Notes: generated by a model not told the origin, from the sequence alone. 64,000 nucleotides of DNA from an uncultured Sphingomonas sp. (GCA_913776045.1 CAJYOI010000020.1:32259-96258), one strand, 5' to 3'; shown: positions 1-12,555, counted from the stretch's first letter. Numbers and translations are program-made.

Positions 1-2639
<2,639 letters not shown>

Positions 2640-2987
2640 GTCTTTTGCTTTGCCTCGTCAGCCGTCAATTGCCCCGGATGAAGACCCGCGGGGCGCGGAC
2701 GCAGCAAAGGACGCATAAAGGCCGCTCGACATCCTCATCGGAAAATCGGCAGCCCCAAAGCGTCCTCTGTCAGAACCAGCCAGTTTCCATTCGTACGATG
2801 CACTGCGCGACGGCGCACCATGTCCCGAAACTGTGGTAGGACGCCGCATATAGGCGGAGTGTCAAAGATAGTCAAACCACTCGTGAAACACGCAAATTAT
2901 ACGGTTCGCCGATATTTCGGAGCGTGTCGTCGCGAAAACGGGCCGTTTCGGGGCCAAAAACGTCGGGCGGGTCATTGAGCCTGCGAT
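2640..2987. other. Divergent intergenic region between rpoB and the first Pro/Thr-rich membrane protein
   Basis: These 348 bases have no convincing gene. They hold the rpoB promoter candidate and its leader of about 200 bases (2640-2840). The rest (2876-2987) must carry the promoter of the plus-strand gene at 2988; I could not pick out a clear one. Confidence 0.6.
2847..2875 (-). promoter_or_regulatory. Candidate sigma-70 promoter of rpoB
   Basis: On the minus strand there is a -35 box TTGACT (2870-2875), a 17-base spacer and a -10 box TATATG (2847-2852). Transcription would start near 2840, giving a leader of about 200 bases before the rpoB ATG. The spacing is optimal. A dedicated promoter is expected because rplJL is far away and ends in its own terminator. 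This is inferred from sequence only. Confidence 0.6.
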
Positions 2988-4304
2988 ATGAAACAGCATC
3001 GCACCCCCGCTCGCCACGCGGCCTGGCTGTTCCTTGCAGCCCCCGCGTTCCTTGCGATCCCCGCCCATGGGCAGGACGCGACCACCCAGGAGGTTACCCC
3101 GCCGCCGCCGGTCGTCCGCACCGTGCCGCAGGCGCAGACGCCGGCCGGGGCCGATACAGCGACGACCACCGCCACGATGCCTGCCCGGACGGCCGCCCCC
3201 TCGAGCGTGCGTGGCGCCGATCCGAACTCGACCACTCCGGTCGCCCCGGGCGCGGCGGACGTGGTGGATGACGCCCGCATCGCCGCCCGGAACGAACGCC
3301 GCGCCGAGGTGCGCCGTCCGGCACCCCGCGCCGCGACGGTCGCGCGCACCGTCGCGTCGGCGGCTGCGGCGCCGGCAGCTACGGCGGCTCCAGCGGCAAC
3401 GCTGCCGGCAACTCCGGCGGAGGCTACGACGACGCCGGCGGCCCGGCCCGCAACTCCAGCCGCGACGACGACCCAAACCAATGCGAGCGAAACCAGCAAC
3501 GACAGCGGAGCGCCGCTCTGGCCGCTTGCCGTGATCGCTGCGCTGATCGTCGCGGTCGGTGCCTTCTTCTTGATGCGCCGCCGAAAGGCCGACGCCTATC
3601 AGGAGGAAGAGAGCTATTACGAAGAACCCGCGACGACCGTCGTCGAGGAGCCGGCACCTGTAGCTTCTTCGCCGATGGCTGCCGTCGCGCCGGTCGCTGC
3701 CGCCGTCGCGATGCCCCCTGCGCACGACGAACCGGTCTCCGCCGGCCTTTCGGAGGACGCGACCGTCACCGATGCGCCCGCAGAGGATGTCGCCGCACTG
3801 ACCGAAGGAGCGCCGGCGGTAGGCGATCGCCCATGGCTGGAACTCGCTATGCGCCCAGTTCGCGCCGGCACCAGCGCCGACGAGGCGATGGTCGAAATCG
3901 AACTGACCGTCGCCAACTCGGGCACGGTCAAGGCCGAGGACGTCCGCGTCTCGACGTTCATGTTGACCGACACGCATGCCAGCGAGATGGAAAATATGCT
4001 GGTCGATGCACCGGCCGATGCCACCATCGACCCGGTCACGATCGAACCGGGCGAAGGCACCCGCATCGACGCGACGCTGGCCGCGCTGAAGTCCGACCTG
4101 GGCGAGGGCGGTCGCTTCACCCCCGTGGTCGTCGCCGACGCCCGCTATCGCCTGCCCGACGGCAGCGAGGGGCGGACCTCGGCGTCGTTCGTGGTCGGCG
4201 TGTCCGACGACGAAGGCGGCACGCTGATCCCGATCGACCTCAGCGACCGCGTGATGCGTGACGACGTCGAGGCCCGCCTGCACGGCGAACCGGAACACGC
4301 CTGA
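2988..4304 (+). CDS. Secreted/membrane-anchored Pro-Ala-Thr-rich protein, single TM (paralogue 1)
   Basis: Unknown function; 438 residues. The order visible is an N-terminal signal sequence (MKQHRTPARH..., cleavage near AHG-QD), a low-complexity Ala/Pro/Thr region to about residue 175, one transmembrane helix at about 177-198 (starting PLWPLAVIAALIV) followed by an RRRK stop-transfer cluster, an acidic/Ala-rich cytoplasmic linker, and a folded C-terminal domain of about 150 residues. That domain begins near RPWLELAMRPVRAG and contains VEIELTVANSGTVKAEDVR, which looks like a beta-sandwich. The same architecture, the nonapeptide PPPVVRTVP and a similar C-terminal domain occur in the gene at 8299-9477, so the two are paralogues. 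The topology would put the Pro/Thr tail outside the cytoplasm. No family name is claimed. Confidence 0.8.
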   Translation: MKQHRTPARHAAWLFLAAPAFLAIPAHGQDATTQEVTPPPPVVRTVPQAQTPAGADTATTTATMPARTAAPSSVRGADPNSTTPVAPGAADVVDDARIAARNERRAEVRRPAPRAATVARTVASAAAAPAATAAPAATLPATPAEATTTPAARPATPAATTTQTNASETSNDSGAPLWPLAVIAALIVAVGAFFLMRRRKADAYQEEESYYEEPATTVVEEPAPVASSPMAAVAPVAAAVAMPPAHDEPVSAGLSEDATVTDAPAEDVAALTEGAPAVGDRPWLELAMRPVRAGTSADEAMVEIELTVANSGTVKAEDVRVSTFMLTDTHASEMENMLVDAPADATIDPVTIEPGEGTRIDATLAALKSDLGEGGRFTPVVVADARYRLPDGSEGRTSASFVVGVSDDEGGTLIPIDLSDRVMRDDVEARLHGEPEHA

Positions 4305-4474
4305 CCGATACGACAGGCGGACGTCGAACCCGTCCTCATGATGGTTGGGGCGGGCTTTTCCTATTCCCGACACGCCTCTCGTGCCGCCGGCAGCGCAACT
4401 CATGCCACCCCCCATTGCCGCCGCCCCCGGACGCGGCCTAGCGTGCGGCCATTCTCTCGCTCGGAGCGCGTCCC

Positions 4475-6403
4475 ATGAAAAAGCTGATCCTCCTCGCCGC
4501 CACTGCCGTCGTCGCGCTCACGCCGCTTGCGGCACAGCAGCAGGCCGCGCCCGCCGGCGACATTCCGGCGAAGTACGAAGTCCCCAAGACCGACTATGAC
4601 TACGACAAGCGCGTCGTCATGGTGCCGATGCGCGACGGGACGAAGCTCTACACCGTCATCGTCGTGCCGAAGGGGGCGAAGAATGCACCGATCGTGCTGA
4701 CGCGCACGCCGTACAATGCCGCGGGGCGCGCCAACCGGATGGACAGCCCGAAGATGCTGTCGGCGCTGCCGCTGGCGGACGAGATCTTCGTGAAGGACGG
4801 CTATATCCGCGTTTATCAGGACATTCGCGGCAAATACGGGTCGGAGGGCGATTACGTCGTGACCCGTCCGGTCATCGGTCCGCTCAACCCGACCAAGGTC
4901 GATCACGTCACCGACGCCTACGACACGATCGACTGGCTGGTGAACAAGGCCAATCTGCCTGAAAGCAACGGGCGTGTCGGCATGATCGGGTCGTCGTACG
5001 AAGGCTTCACGGTCGTCATGGCGCTGCTGAACCCGCACCCGGCGCTGAGGGTCGCCGCGCCCGAAAGCCCGATGATCGACGGCTGGATGGGCGACGACTG
5101 GTTCCACTACGGAGCGTTCCGCCTGGCGAACATCGCCTGGCTCGGGGGGCAGACCGGCTTCAAGGGCGCGGGCAAGGCGCCGCCGACCGGCGGCTATGAC
5201 GATTACGAGAATTTCCGCCACGGTTCGGCCGGCGACTGGGCGAAGAAGGCGGGCTACGACCTGCTTCCCTATTGGCAGCGGATGCAGGCGCACCCGGCTT
5301 ACGACGCTTTCTGGCAGGGGCAGGCGCTCGACAAGCTGGTCGCGGCCAACCCGTCAAACGTCCCCACACTCTGGGAACAGGGGCTGTGGGACCAGGAGGA
5401 CATGTACGGCGCGATCACGACGTGGGAGGCGCTGAAGGCGAAGGGCAAGATGGGGAACAACTTCCTCGTCATGGGCCCCTGGCGGCACAGCCAGGTCAAC
5501 CGCGACGGGCGTAGCCTGGGGCCGTTCCAGTGGGACGGCGATACCGCCCAGCAGTTCCGCGAGGATATGGTCCTGCCGCTGTTCAACCAGTATCTGAAGG
5601 ACGGGCCGCCCGCGAACCTGCCGCAGGTCTCGATCTACAATACCGGCGAGAACCATTGGGACCGGCTGAGCAACTGGCCGCTGGCGTGCGAAGCCGGCTG
5701 CGCGGCGCCCTTGAAGCCGATCTACCTCCAGGCCGGTGGCAAGCTCGGCTGGGACAAGGGTGGGGCAGGGGGCGACGCCTATGTCTCCGACCCCGCCAAG
5801 CCCGTCCCGCACCTGCCGCGCCCGGTCAATTTCGGCGATGGCCGCTGGGGTGACTGGCTGGTCAGCGACCAGCGCGGCGTCGACGGGCGCCCCGACGTCA
5901 TGACCTACCAGACCGACGTCCTGACCGCCCCCGTCCGCGTATCCGGCGCGCCGTTCGCCGAAATCTTCGCCAAGACCACCGGGACCGACGGCGACTTCGT
6001 CGTGAAGGTGATCGACGTGCTGCCGGAAGAGAACGCCACCGACGCGAAGATGGGCGGCTATCAGCTCGCGATTTCGCAGGACATCTTCCGCGGCCGCTAC
6101 CGCGACAGTTTCGAAAAGCCGACCGCGATTCCGGCAGGCAAGGTCCAGAAATATCGCTTCCGCCTGCCGACGGTGAACCACGTCTTCCAGCCCGGCCATC
6201 GCATCATGGTACAGGTCCAGTCGAGCCAGTTCCCGCTCTACGATCGCAACCCGCAGACGTTCGTGCCGAACATCTTCCTTGCCAAGCCGGAGGACTACAA
6301 GGCGGCGACCGTGACGCTGCAGCGCGGTGGAGCGGATGCGAGTGCGGTGTGGCTGCCGGTGGTGGCGGTCGATCAGTCGGCGGTGACGGCGCCGGCGAAG
6401 TAA
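4475..6403 (+). CDS. Alpha-amino-acid ester hydrolase (CocE/NonD, S15 family)
   Basis: Predicted secreted serine hydrolase of the alpha-amino-acid ester hydrolase type, the class that hydrolyses or transfers alpha-amino acyl esters, including beta-lactam side chains. The 642-residue length matches the family. A signal peptide is clear (MKKLILLAATAVVALTPLAA). The nucleophile elbow GSSYEG places the catalytic serine at S174, the acid is D306 in LWDQED, and the base is H338 in GPWRHSQVN. The opening VVMVPMRDGTKLYTVIV, the RGKYGSEGDY segment and the jelly-roll C-terminus with GHRIMVQVQSSQFPLYDRNPQ closely resemble what I recall of the Xanthomonas citri enzyme, so the subfamily call is stronger than a generic CocE label. 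The natural substrate is unknown; dipeptide or amino-ester scavenging is an inference. A perfect 14-bp hairpin follows the stop. Confidence 0.9.
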   Translation: MKKLILLAATAVVALTPLAAQQQAAPAGDIPAKYEVPKTDYDYDKRVVMVPMRDGTKLYTVIVVPKGAKNAPIVLTRTPYNAAGRANRMDSPKMLSALPLADEIFVKDGYIRVYQDIRGKYGSEGDYVVTRPVIGPLNPTKVDHVTDAYDTIDWLVNKANLPESNGRVGMIGSSYEGFTVVMALLNPHPALRVAAPESPMIDGWMGDDWFHYGAFRLANIAWLGGQTGFKGAGKAPPTGGYDDYENFRHGSAGDWAKKAGYDLLPYWQRMQAHPAYDAFWQGQALDKLVAANPSNVPTLWEQGLWDQEDMYGAITTWEALKAKGKMGNNFLVMGPWRHSQVNRDGRSLGPFQWDGDTAQQFREDMVLPLFNQYLKDGPPANLPQVSIYNTGENHWDRLSNWPLACEAGCAAPLKPIYLQAGGKLGWDKGGAGGDAYVSDPAKPVPHLPRPVNFGDGRWGDWLVSDQRGVDGRPDVMTYQTDVLTAPVRVSGAPFAEIFAKTTGTDGDFVVKVIDVLPEENATDAKMGGYQLAISQDIFRGRYRDSFEKPTAIPAGKVQKYRFRLPTVNHVFQPGHRIMVQVQSSQFPLYDRNPQTFVPNIFLAKPEDYKAATVTLQRGGADASAVWLPVVAVDQSAVTAPAK

Positions 6404-6414
6404 ATCGCGACCAC

Positions 6415-6452
6415 GGGAACGGCAGGGGTGGCGGATCGCCCCTGCCGTTCCC
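6415..6452 (+). terminator. Perfect hairpin after the ester hydrolase gene
   Basis: A 14-bp perfect inverted repeat (6415-6428 with 6439-6452, GGGAACGGCAGGGG arm) begins 11 bases after the stop codon. There is no T tract (ATATACT follows), so it may end transcription only partly or protect the 3' end of the mRNA. Confidence 0.45.
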
Positions 6453-6543
6453 ATATACTGGCCATCACCGGCTTGGTTTTCCCGTAGGCGCCGGTGACTG
6501 AGAGACGATCCGCGCTTTCGCTTACGCTGCGAAAGCTGTCATC

Positions 6544-6717
6544 ATGGACCTCAACTATCTTCTGTCGCGCCATCAGATCTCGCTGATGCTCGCGCAATCG
6601 GCGACGACGACCGAGGCGCGGCATGCGCATCGCGGATTGGCGACCGGTTATGCCGACGCGATCCAATCGGTGCGAACGATGCTCGGCGCGACGGGGCAGA
6701 TGGTCGGGGCGCGTTGA
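6544..6717 (+). CDS. 57-residue conserved-looking small protein
   Basis: Unknown function. The ATG at 6544 opens a 57-codon frame, MDLNYLLSRHQISLMLAQSA... ending TGQMVGAR, stopping at TGA 6715-6717. The text has the look of a small alphaproteobacterial protein (a Leu/His/Arg-rich amphipathic first half, then ARHAHRGLATGYADAI), a pattern I recall from sphingomonad small proteins. It lacks a signal peptide and membrane segment. The next gene starts 2 bases after its stop, so the two are probably translated from one mRNA. Support is reading frame, composition and spacing only. Confidence 0.55.
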   Translation: MDLNYLLSRHQISLMLAQSATTTEARHAHRGLATGYADAIQSVRTMLGATGQMVGAR

Positions 6718-6719
6718 GC

Positions 6720-7010
6720 ATGTCGGCCATCACTATCCTGCCGGCTTCCGGTGAATTGTCGCCGGCCCCAGTGAAGCGTTTCCGTCGCGCTTTTTCGGCG
6801 AGACGCGACACGCCGGAGGTGCTGGCGCGGCAGGCACAGGTAACGCTGCTCGCCTTTCGCGCCCATGCGACGCGGACGGACGCGGTTGCGTTTCTCAACC
6901 TTGACCACGCCGAACTCGGCGGACGGCCGATTGATATCGGCGGTGCGGACGATGCGGGGTTCGCTCGGGTCGAAGCGGTGCTCGTGCGGGCGACCGTGGC
7001 GCGCGGCTGA
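6720..7010 (+). CDS. Small DUF2384-like (MbcA/ParS/Xre antitoxin C-terminal type) protein
   Basis: This 96-residue protein starts at ATG 6720. An in-frame TTG lies two codons upstream at 6714, overlapping the previous stop. The C-terminal half reads AVAFLNLDHAELGGRPID followed by IGGADDAGFARVEAVL, which matches the toxin-binding DUF2384 pattern of a short helix, L-G-G-R-P-x-D, then G-x-x-x-V near the end. The N-terminal half is short and basic and contains no clear helix-turn-helix. In classical ParS/MbcA modules the partner is a RES-domain toxin, and none is encoded nearby; the only close companion is the 57-residue gene before it. It may be a solitary regulator rather than an antitoxin. Confidence 0.6.
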   Translation: MSAITILPASGELSPAPVKRFRRAFSARRDTPEVLARQAQVTLLAFRAHATRTDAVAFLNLDHAELGGRPIDIGGADDAGFARVEAVLVRATVARG

Positions 7011-7054
7011 CCCGGCCATTGACCTCACGGCGGGATCGTCCGACAGGCGCGGAC

Positions 7055-8296
<1,242 letters not shown>

Positions 8297-8298
8297 CG

Positions 8299-9477
8299 AT
8301 GCGTGCAGCCGCCGTTCAGCCTAGCGCCGCTAGCCGCGCCCGCGTGAAGACCGCGCTCCTCGCCACCACTCTGCTCGCGCTCGGCACGGTGCCGGCCGCC
8401 GCGCAGGACACGCCTCCCGTGCAGACGCTGCCGGGTGCCAATAGCTATCAGCTGCCGCCAGGCAACAGCCAGGCCGTGCCGACACCGACACCGACACCGA
8501 CGCCCGCGCCGACGATCGCTGCGCCGCCGCCGGTCGTGCGTACGGTGCCTAGCCCGACGCCGACGCCCGTCGCCACCCGGACGCCGGCGGTTCGCGCCAC
8601 GCCGGCGCCGCGCCCGACGCCGACGCCCGCCCCGCAGGCGAGCGGGACGCCGGCGCCCGCCGCGACGCCGTCACCGGCCGTCGCCGACACGCCAGTGCCG
8701 GTTCCCACACCCAGCGCTTCGGCCACGCCCGCCGTCGCCGAGACGCCTGCGGTGGCACCGACGCCCGCACCGGCCGAGGGGCCGTCGATGTGGCTCTGGT
8801 GGCTGGCCGGGCTGGGGCTTGCCGGCATCGCCGCCTACGCGGTGCTTGCCCGGGCTCGGAAGCGGTCCGAGGCGACGGACGTCGTCTATGAACCTGTTGC
8901 CCCGCCCCCGGCCCCAGCGACGCCGGCACCCAAGCCGGCGACGCCGGTCGCGCCGACCCGAACCGCGTCGCCACCTGTCGCGGCGCCGGCGCGTGCGCTC
9001 GCCTTCGACTTCCGCCCGCAGCGGCTGTGGACGCGTGGGCCGAACGCCTATCTCGCTTTCGAACTGCTGCTGACCAATGCGAGTACGGCGGCACTGTCTG
9101 GCATCCGCCCGGTCGTCACGCTGGCGAGTGCGGGGCCGGATACCGCGACCGAACTCGCAGGCTTCGCGGCGCAGGTGCCGTCGCTGCCGGCGGCCGAGCC
9201 GTTCGACCTGCGCGCGGGCGAGACACGCAAGATCACCGGCGAGCTGACCTTGCCGGGTGATGCGATGCACGTCACGACGGTCGCCGAGCGCGAGATGATC
9301 GTACCGATCGCGATGGTCGGCGCGGCGTGGCGGGGCGGCCTGTCGGTCGCGTCGGCAGCCGAAGCGTTCGTCATTGGAGCGGGCGACCCCGGCTCGGCCA
9401 AGCTCGGTCCGGTATGGGTCGATCGGCCGGGCCAGATCTACGGCCGGCTGGACGCGCGACGCTTCACGCCGCGCTGA
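8299..9477 (+). CDS. Secreted/membrane-anchored Pro-Thr-rich protein, single TM (paralogue 2)
   Basis: Unknown function; 392 residues. It has the same plan as the gene at 2988: signal sequence (hydrophobic ALLATTLLALGTVPAAAQ), a long Pro-Thr-Ala tract with PT repeats to about residue 160, one transmembrane helix at about 164-186 (MWLWWLAGLGLAGIAAYAV), basic stop-transfer RARKR, and a C-terminal domain with AFELLLTNASTAALSGIRP, parallel to VEIELTVANSGTVKAEDVR in paralogue 1. Both carry PPPVVRTVP in the linker. The PT tract is partly encoded by tandem CCGACA hexamers (8479-8502), which could vary in number without changing frame. It lies 2 bases behind the threonine-synthase-like gene and is probably co-transcribed with it. 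Confidence 0.8.
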   Translation: MRAAAVQPSAASRARVKTALLATTLLALGTVPAAAQDTPPVQTLPGANSYQLPPGNSQAVPTPTPTPTPAPTIAAPPPVVRTVPSPTPTPVATRTPAVRATPAPRPTPTPAPQASGTPAPAATPSPAVADTPVPVPTPSASATPAVAETPAVAPTPAPAEGPSMWLWWLAGLGLAGIAAYAVLARARKRSEATDVVYEPVAPPPAPATPAPKPATPVAPTRTASPPVAAPARALAFDFRPQRLWTRGPNAYLAFELLLTNASTAALSGIRPVVTLASAGPDTATELAGFAAQVPSLPAAEPFDLRAGETRKITGELTLPGDAMHVTTVAEREMIVPIAMVGAAWRGGLSVASAAEAFVIGAGDPGSAKLGPVWVDRPGQIYGRLDARRFTPR

Positions 9478-9538
9478 CGGTTTACAAGCTCCCTCCTGCG
9501 TGTATTATTATGGCAATACACATCGCAGAGGGATATCG

Positions 9539-10951
9539 ATGATCAGGATGGTATCCGCCGCGCTGCTCGCCACGGTCGCCGTCGCGCAGCCGCTGGCGAT
9601 CGTGCCCGTCGCCGCCCAGACCGCCGCGCCGGCCGATATGCGCACGTCGCTCGATGCGCTGCTCGCCGCGAGCTACCCCGCCGATGGTCCCGGCGCGACG
9701 ATGATCGTCAGCCGGGGTGGCAAGACGCTTTATGCCGGCGCTCGTGGCATGGCGGACATAGCTTCCAAGCGCGCGCTGACCCCGGACAGCGTCATCCGCA
9801 TCGGGTCGATCACCAAACAGTTCACCGCCGCGGTGGTCCTGCAGTTGGTGGGCGAGGGGAAGCTGTCGCTCGACGATCCGGTGACCAGGTTCTATCCCGA
9901 TTATCCCGCGCCCGGCGGGGCGGCGACGGTGCGCCAGTTGCTCAACCATACGTCGGGCATCCAGAGCTACACCGGCATACCCGGCTGGATGGTGGCGGCG
10001 AATACCGGCCGCGCCTTCACCACCGACGCGCTGATCGCCGAATTCCGCGACAAGCCGACCGAATTCGCGCCGGGCGCCAAGTGGAATTACAATAATTCGG
10101 GCTACGTCCTGCTCGGCGGCATCATCGAAAAGGTCACGGCCGCGCCTTGGTACACCGCGATCGACACGCGGATCGTGAAGCCGCTCGGCCTGACCTCTAT
10201 CCGTTACGGCAACCCGCCCGTGGCGCCGAATTGGGCGACGCCCTATGGCCCGGGCGGCATTCCCGCGCAGGCGGTTGAAATGAGTGTGCCGCAGGCCGCC
10301 GGCGGACTCGTCGGTAATGTCGCCGATCTCGCGAAATGGGCACAGGCGCTGCATCATGGTCGCGTCGTGCCGCCCGCGCTCTACGCGCAGATGATCGCGC
10401 CGACGACGCTCAACGACGGCACGACCACCCCCTACGGCTTCGGCCTCAGCAACGGTAAGCTGCGCGGGGTCGCCGATATCGAACATTCGGGCGGCATCAT
10501 GGGCGGCGTGACCGACAGCCTGTACGTGCCCTCGCAGGATCTGTTCGTCGCGGTCTTTTCGAACAGCGACGCGCCGATGACGGCGCCCGGTCTGGTGATG
10601 CGCCGCGCCGCCGCGATCGCGATGGGCAAGCCCTACGCCGACCTGAAGGCGCAGCCCGCCGACGCGGCCGCGATCGCGCCCATGCTGGGCCTCTACGCAA
10701 TCGCCGGCCCGACGCCGGCCGAACGACGTTTCTGGGCAAAGGACCGCAAATATTTCATCCGCCGCGGGGAGGGGCGGCCAAGCGAAGTCCTCTATGCCGG
10801 CGACACCCGCTTCGCTATGGCGAACGGATCGCTGACCTGGTTCCGCGTCATCGCGCAGCCCGGCGGCGGATATGCAATGGAGATGTTCCAGAACGGCGAG
10901 GAACCGGCCGAACGCGCGATGCGCACCGGGCCAGTGCCGGCGGAGCCGTAA
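9539..10951 (+). CDS. Class C beta-lactamase-like serine hydrolase, secreted
   Basis: A periplasmic serine hydrolase of the beta-lactamase/D-alanyl-D-alanine carboxypeptidase/esterase superfamily (Pfam Beta-lactamase). The start is ATG 9539 (MIRMVSAALLATV...), giving 470 residues with a signal peptide ending near VAAQ. The three active-site elements are visible: SITK (S-x-x-K) in RIGSITKQFTA, Y-x-N in WNYNNSGYVLL, and HSGG in place of K-T-G before IMGGVTDS. The C-terminal 110 residues form an extra domain of the kind seen in many such hydrolases (PMLGLYAIAG onward). Activity on beta-lactams cannot be read from sequence; peptidase or esterase roles are equally likely. Confidence 0.85.
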   Translation: MIRMVSAALLATVAVAQPLAIVPVAAQTAAPADMRTSLDALLAASYPADGPGATMIVSRGGKTLYAGARGMADIASKRALTPDSVIRIGSITKQFTAAVVLQLVGEGKLSLDDPVTRFYPDYPAPGGAATVRQLLNHTSGIQSYTGIPGWMVAANTGRAFTTDALIAEFRDKPTEFAPGAKWNYNNSGYVLLGGIIEKVTAAPWYTAIDTRIVKPLGLTSIRYGNPPVAPNWATPYGPGGIPAQAVEMSVPQAAGGLVGNVADLAKWAQALHHGRVVPPALYAQMIAPTTLNDGTTTPYGFGLSNGKLRGVADIEHSGGIMGGVTDSLYVPSQDLFVAVFSNSDAPMTAPGLVMRRAAAIAMGKPYADLKAQPADAAAIAPMLGLYAIAGPTPAERRFWAKDRKYFIRRGEGRPSEVLYAGDTRFAMANGSLTWFRVIAQPGGGYAMEMFQNGEEPAERAMRTGPVPAEP

Positions 10952-11013
10952 GCGGCGTCAGCGCGTGTCGGGCACCTCACAGATCACATCGGCACGTTGC
11001 CCGTGCCCGACGG

Positions 11014-11415
11014 TCAGTTGGGGTCGGCGACCTTCTGAACGATCTTGCCAAGCACGGTTAAGGGATCGCGGCCATTCCCATATCCATAGGCCGCCGCCTC
11101 GCGCTTGCTACATGAACGCTCGCCTGCGAAGATGCCGCACCGCGTCGGTGGCGTCATAGCCGTCAGGCCGTTGGGTGCTTCACCGCTGACCCGCTCGGTC
11201 GGGTCGTCGCGGGAGGGGTTGATCGGCAAGCGATAGCGGTTGGCACGGGTAGCGCACACAAGGACGTCGTCCGATGCTTCGGTGTCGCAGCGGCGGCCGT
11301 GTCCAAGCGACGGCGCAGTCAAGATCGGCGGACCAAGACGATCAAGGTCGATGCGCTGTGCGGGCGGCGTATCGAGCGTCAAGCTCTGCAGCATCAGGGC
11401 TAGGTTCAGCGGCAT
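11014..11415 (-). CDS. Hypothetical small cysteine-containing protein
   Basis: Unknown function. The start chosen is ATG 11413-11415 (MPLNLALMLQSLTLDTPP), giving 133 residues; upstream in-frame codons read through the rplL terminator and are unlikely to be coding. The centre reads RRCDTEASDDVLVCATRANRY followed by RLP. The paired cysteines around DDVLVC, then RYRLP, are a pattern I recall from small secreted sphingomonad proteins. Two more cysteines lie in PPTRCGIFAGERSCSK. A short hydrophobic N-terminus could be a weak signal sequence. It lies downstream of the rplJL terminator on the same strand. Coding status rests on composition and this pattern. Confidence 0.55.
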   Translation of the reverse strand: MPLNLALMLQSLTLDTPPAQRIDLDRLGPPILTAPSLGHGRRCDTEASDDVLVCATRANRYRLPINPSRDDPTERVSGEAPNGLTAMTPPTRCGIFAGERSCSKREAAAYGYGNGRDPLTVLGKIVQKVADPN

Positions 11416-11464
11416 CCGGTCAGCAGCCTGGACGGACTTTACGGCGTTCACAGGGCATTGGCGC

Positions 11465-11503
11465 AAAAGAAAAGGGCGGCCTGCGTGGAGCAGGTCGCCC
11501 TTT
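11465..11503 (-). terminator. Rho-independent terminator of rplJ-rplL
   Basis: Read on the minus strand, a 14-bp stem (11490-11503 with 11471-11484, AAAGGGCGACCTGC arm, one mismatch) with a 5-base loop is followed by TCTTTT (complement of 11465-11470). It would end the rplJ-rplL transcript before it could reach rpoB. Confidence 0.85.
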
Positions 11504-11613
11504 CTTCGAAGCGGCCGCCACGGGAGTGAACCCATGGCGTCGGGCGGTGCGGAGCACCGCCGGCCGGCCTCGTCGGGGTGGGCTGGCTTGCCAGCCTCTC
11601 CCCCGACAGCGGC

Positions 11614-11988
11614 TTACTTGAGTTCGACGGTCGCGCCGGCTTCTTCAAGCTGCTTCTTGATCTTCTCGGCTTCGTCCTTCGACACGCCTTCCTTGACCGG
11701 CTTCGGAGCGCCTTCGACCAGGGTCTTGGCTTCCGTCAGGCCCAGGCCGGTGATGGCGCGGACTTCCTTGATGACGTTGATCTTCTTGCCACCGTCGCCG
11801 GTGAGGATCACGTCGAATTCGGTCTTCTCTTCCGCGGCCGGAGCAGCAGCGCCGCCGGCAGCCGGAGCAGCGGCGACAGCTGCTGCTGCCGAAACGCCCC
11901 ACTTCTCTTCGAGCATCTTCGACAGCTCAGCGGCTTCGAGGACGGTCAGTTCGCTCAGCTGGTCAACCAGCGCGTTCAGATCAGCCAT
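11614..11988 (-). CDS. rplL: 50S ribosomal protein L7/L12
   Basis: The stalk protein of the large subunit, 124 residues, which recruits translation factors. It starts ATG 11986-11988, [20 protein letters not shown]. An N-terminal dimerisation helix is followed by an Ala/Pro-rich hinge ([20 protein letters not shown]), then the conserved C-terminal domain with [20 protein letters not shown] and [15 protein letters not shown]. Length and sequence are standard. It lies 51 bases behind rplJ and forms a two-gene operon closed by the terminator at 11465-11503; rpoBC does not follow. Confidence 0.98.
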   Translation of the reverse strand: MADLNALVDQLSELTVLEAAELSKMLEEKWGVSAAAAVAAAPAAGGAAAPAAEEKTEFDVILTGDGGKKINVIKEVRAITGLGLTEAKTLVEGAPKPVKEGVSKDEAEKIKKQLEEAGATVELK

Positions 11989-12039
11989 TGTAAAACTCCA
12001 GTATCAGATCGGGTTGTAAGTATCAGGAACCGCGAGAAA

Positions 12040-12555
12040 TTACGCGGCGTCCTTTTCTGCGTAAGCTGCCAGCACGCGGGCGATCTGCGCCGCCGGTGCC
12101 TGGGTGATCGTGGCGATCTTCGTGGCCGGGGCCACGATGAGACCGACCAGCTTCGCGCGCAGCTCGTCCAGCGACGGCAGCGATGCGAGGGCCTTCACCC
12201 CATCCGCGTCGAGAATCTGGCTCCCCATCGCGCCGCCGACGATTTCGAACTTGTCGTTCGTCTTCGCGAAGTCGACGGCAGCCTTGGCAGCCGCGACCGG
12301 ATCGGCGGAGGTGGCGAGCCCGACCGGACCGGTCAGCAGGTCGGACAGACCCGCATAATCCGTGCCCTCGAGCGCGATCTTGGCAAGCTTGTTCTTGGAG
12401 ACCTTATAGGTCGCGCCGACGTCGCGCATCTTCCCACGCAGCTGCGTCGACTGAGCGACGGTCAGCCCCAGGTTGCGGGTCACGACGACCACGCCCACCT
12501 GCGAGAAGGTGTTCTTCAGTTCGGCGACGGCCTGGGTCTTCTGCGAACGATCCAT
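12040..12555 (-). CDS. rplJ: 50S ribosomal protein L10
   Basis: The stalk base protein, 171 residues; it binds 23S rRNA and anchors L7/L12 dimers through its C-terminal helix. It starts ATG 12553-12555, [20 protein letters not shown], with [20 protein letters not shown] and [18 protein letters not shown] typical of the RNA-binding domain. The C-terminus [15 protein letters not shown] is the L7/L12-binding region. The usual upstream neighbours rplK and rplA are absent; small envelope genes lie there instead. In other bacteria L10 (with L7/L12) represses its own mRNA through the leader, and the leader here is long enough for that. Confidence 0.98.
   Translation of the reverse strand: MDRSQKTQAVAELKNTFSQVGVVVVTRNLGLTVAQSTQLRGKMRDVGATYKVSKNKLAKIALEGTDYAGLSDLLTGPVGLATSADPVAAAKAAVDFAKTNDKFEIVGGAMGSQILDADGVKALASLPSLDELRAKLVGLIVAPATKIATITQAPAAQIARVLAAYAEKDAA

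Noticed and set aside
6551-7028. Minus-strand frames overlapping the 57-aa and DUF2384 genes.
   Set aside because: Their text is Arg/Ser/Pro-rich and lacks motifs, whereas the plus frames have a DUF2384 signature and tight gene spacing.
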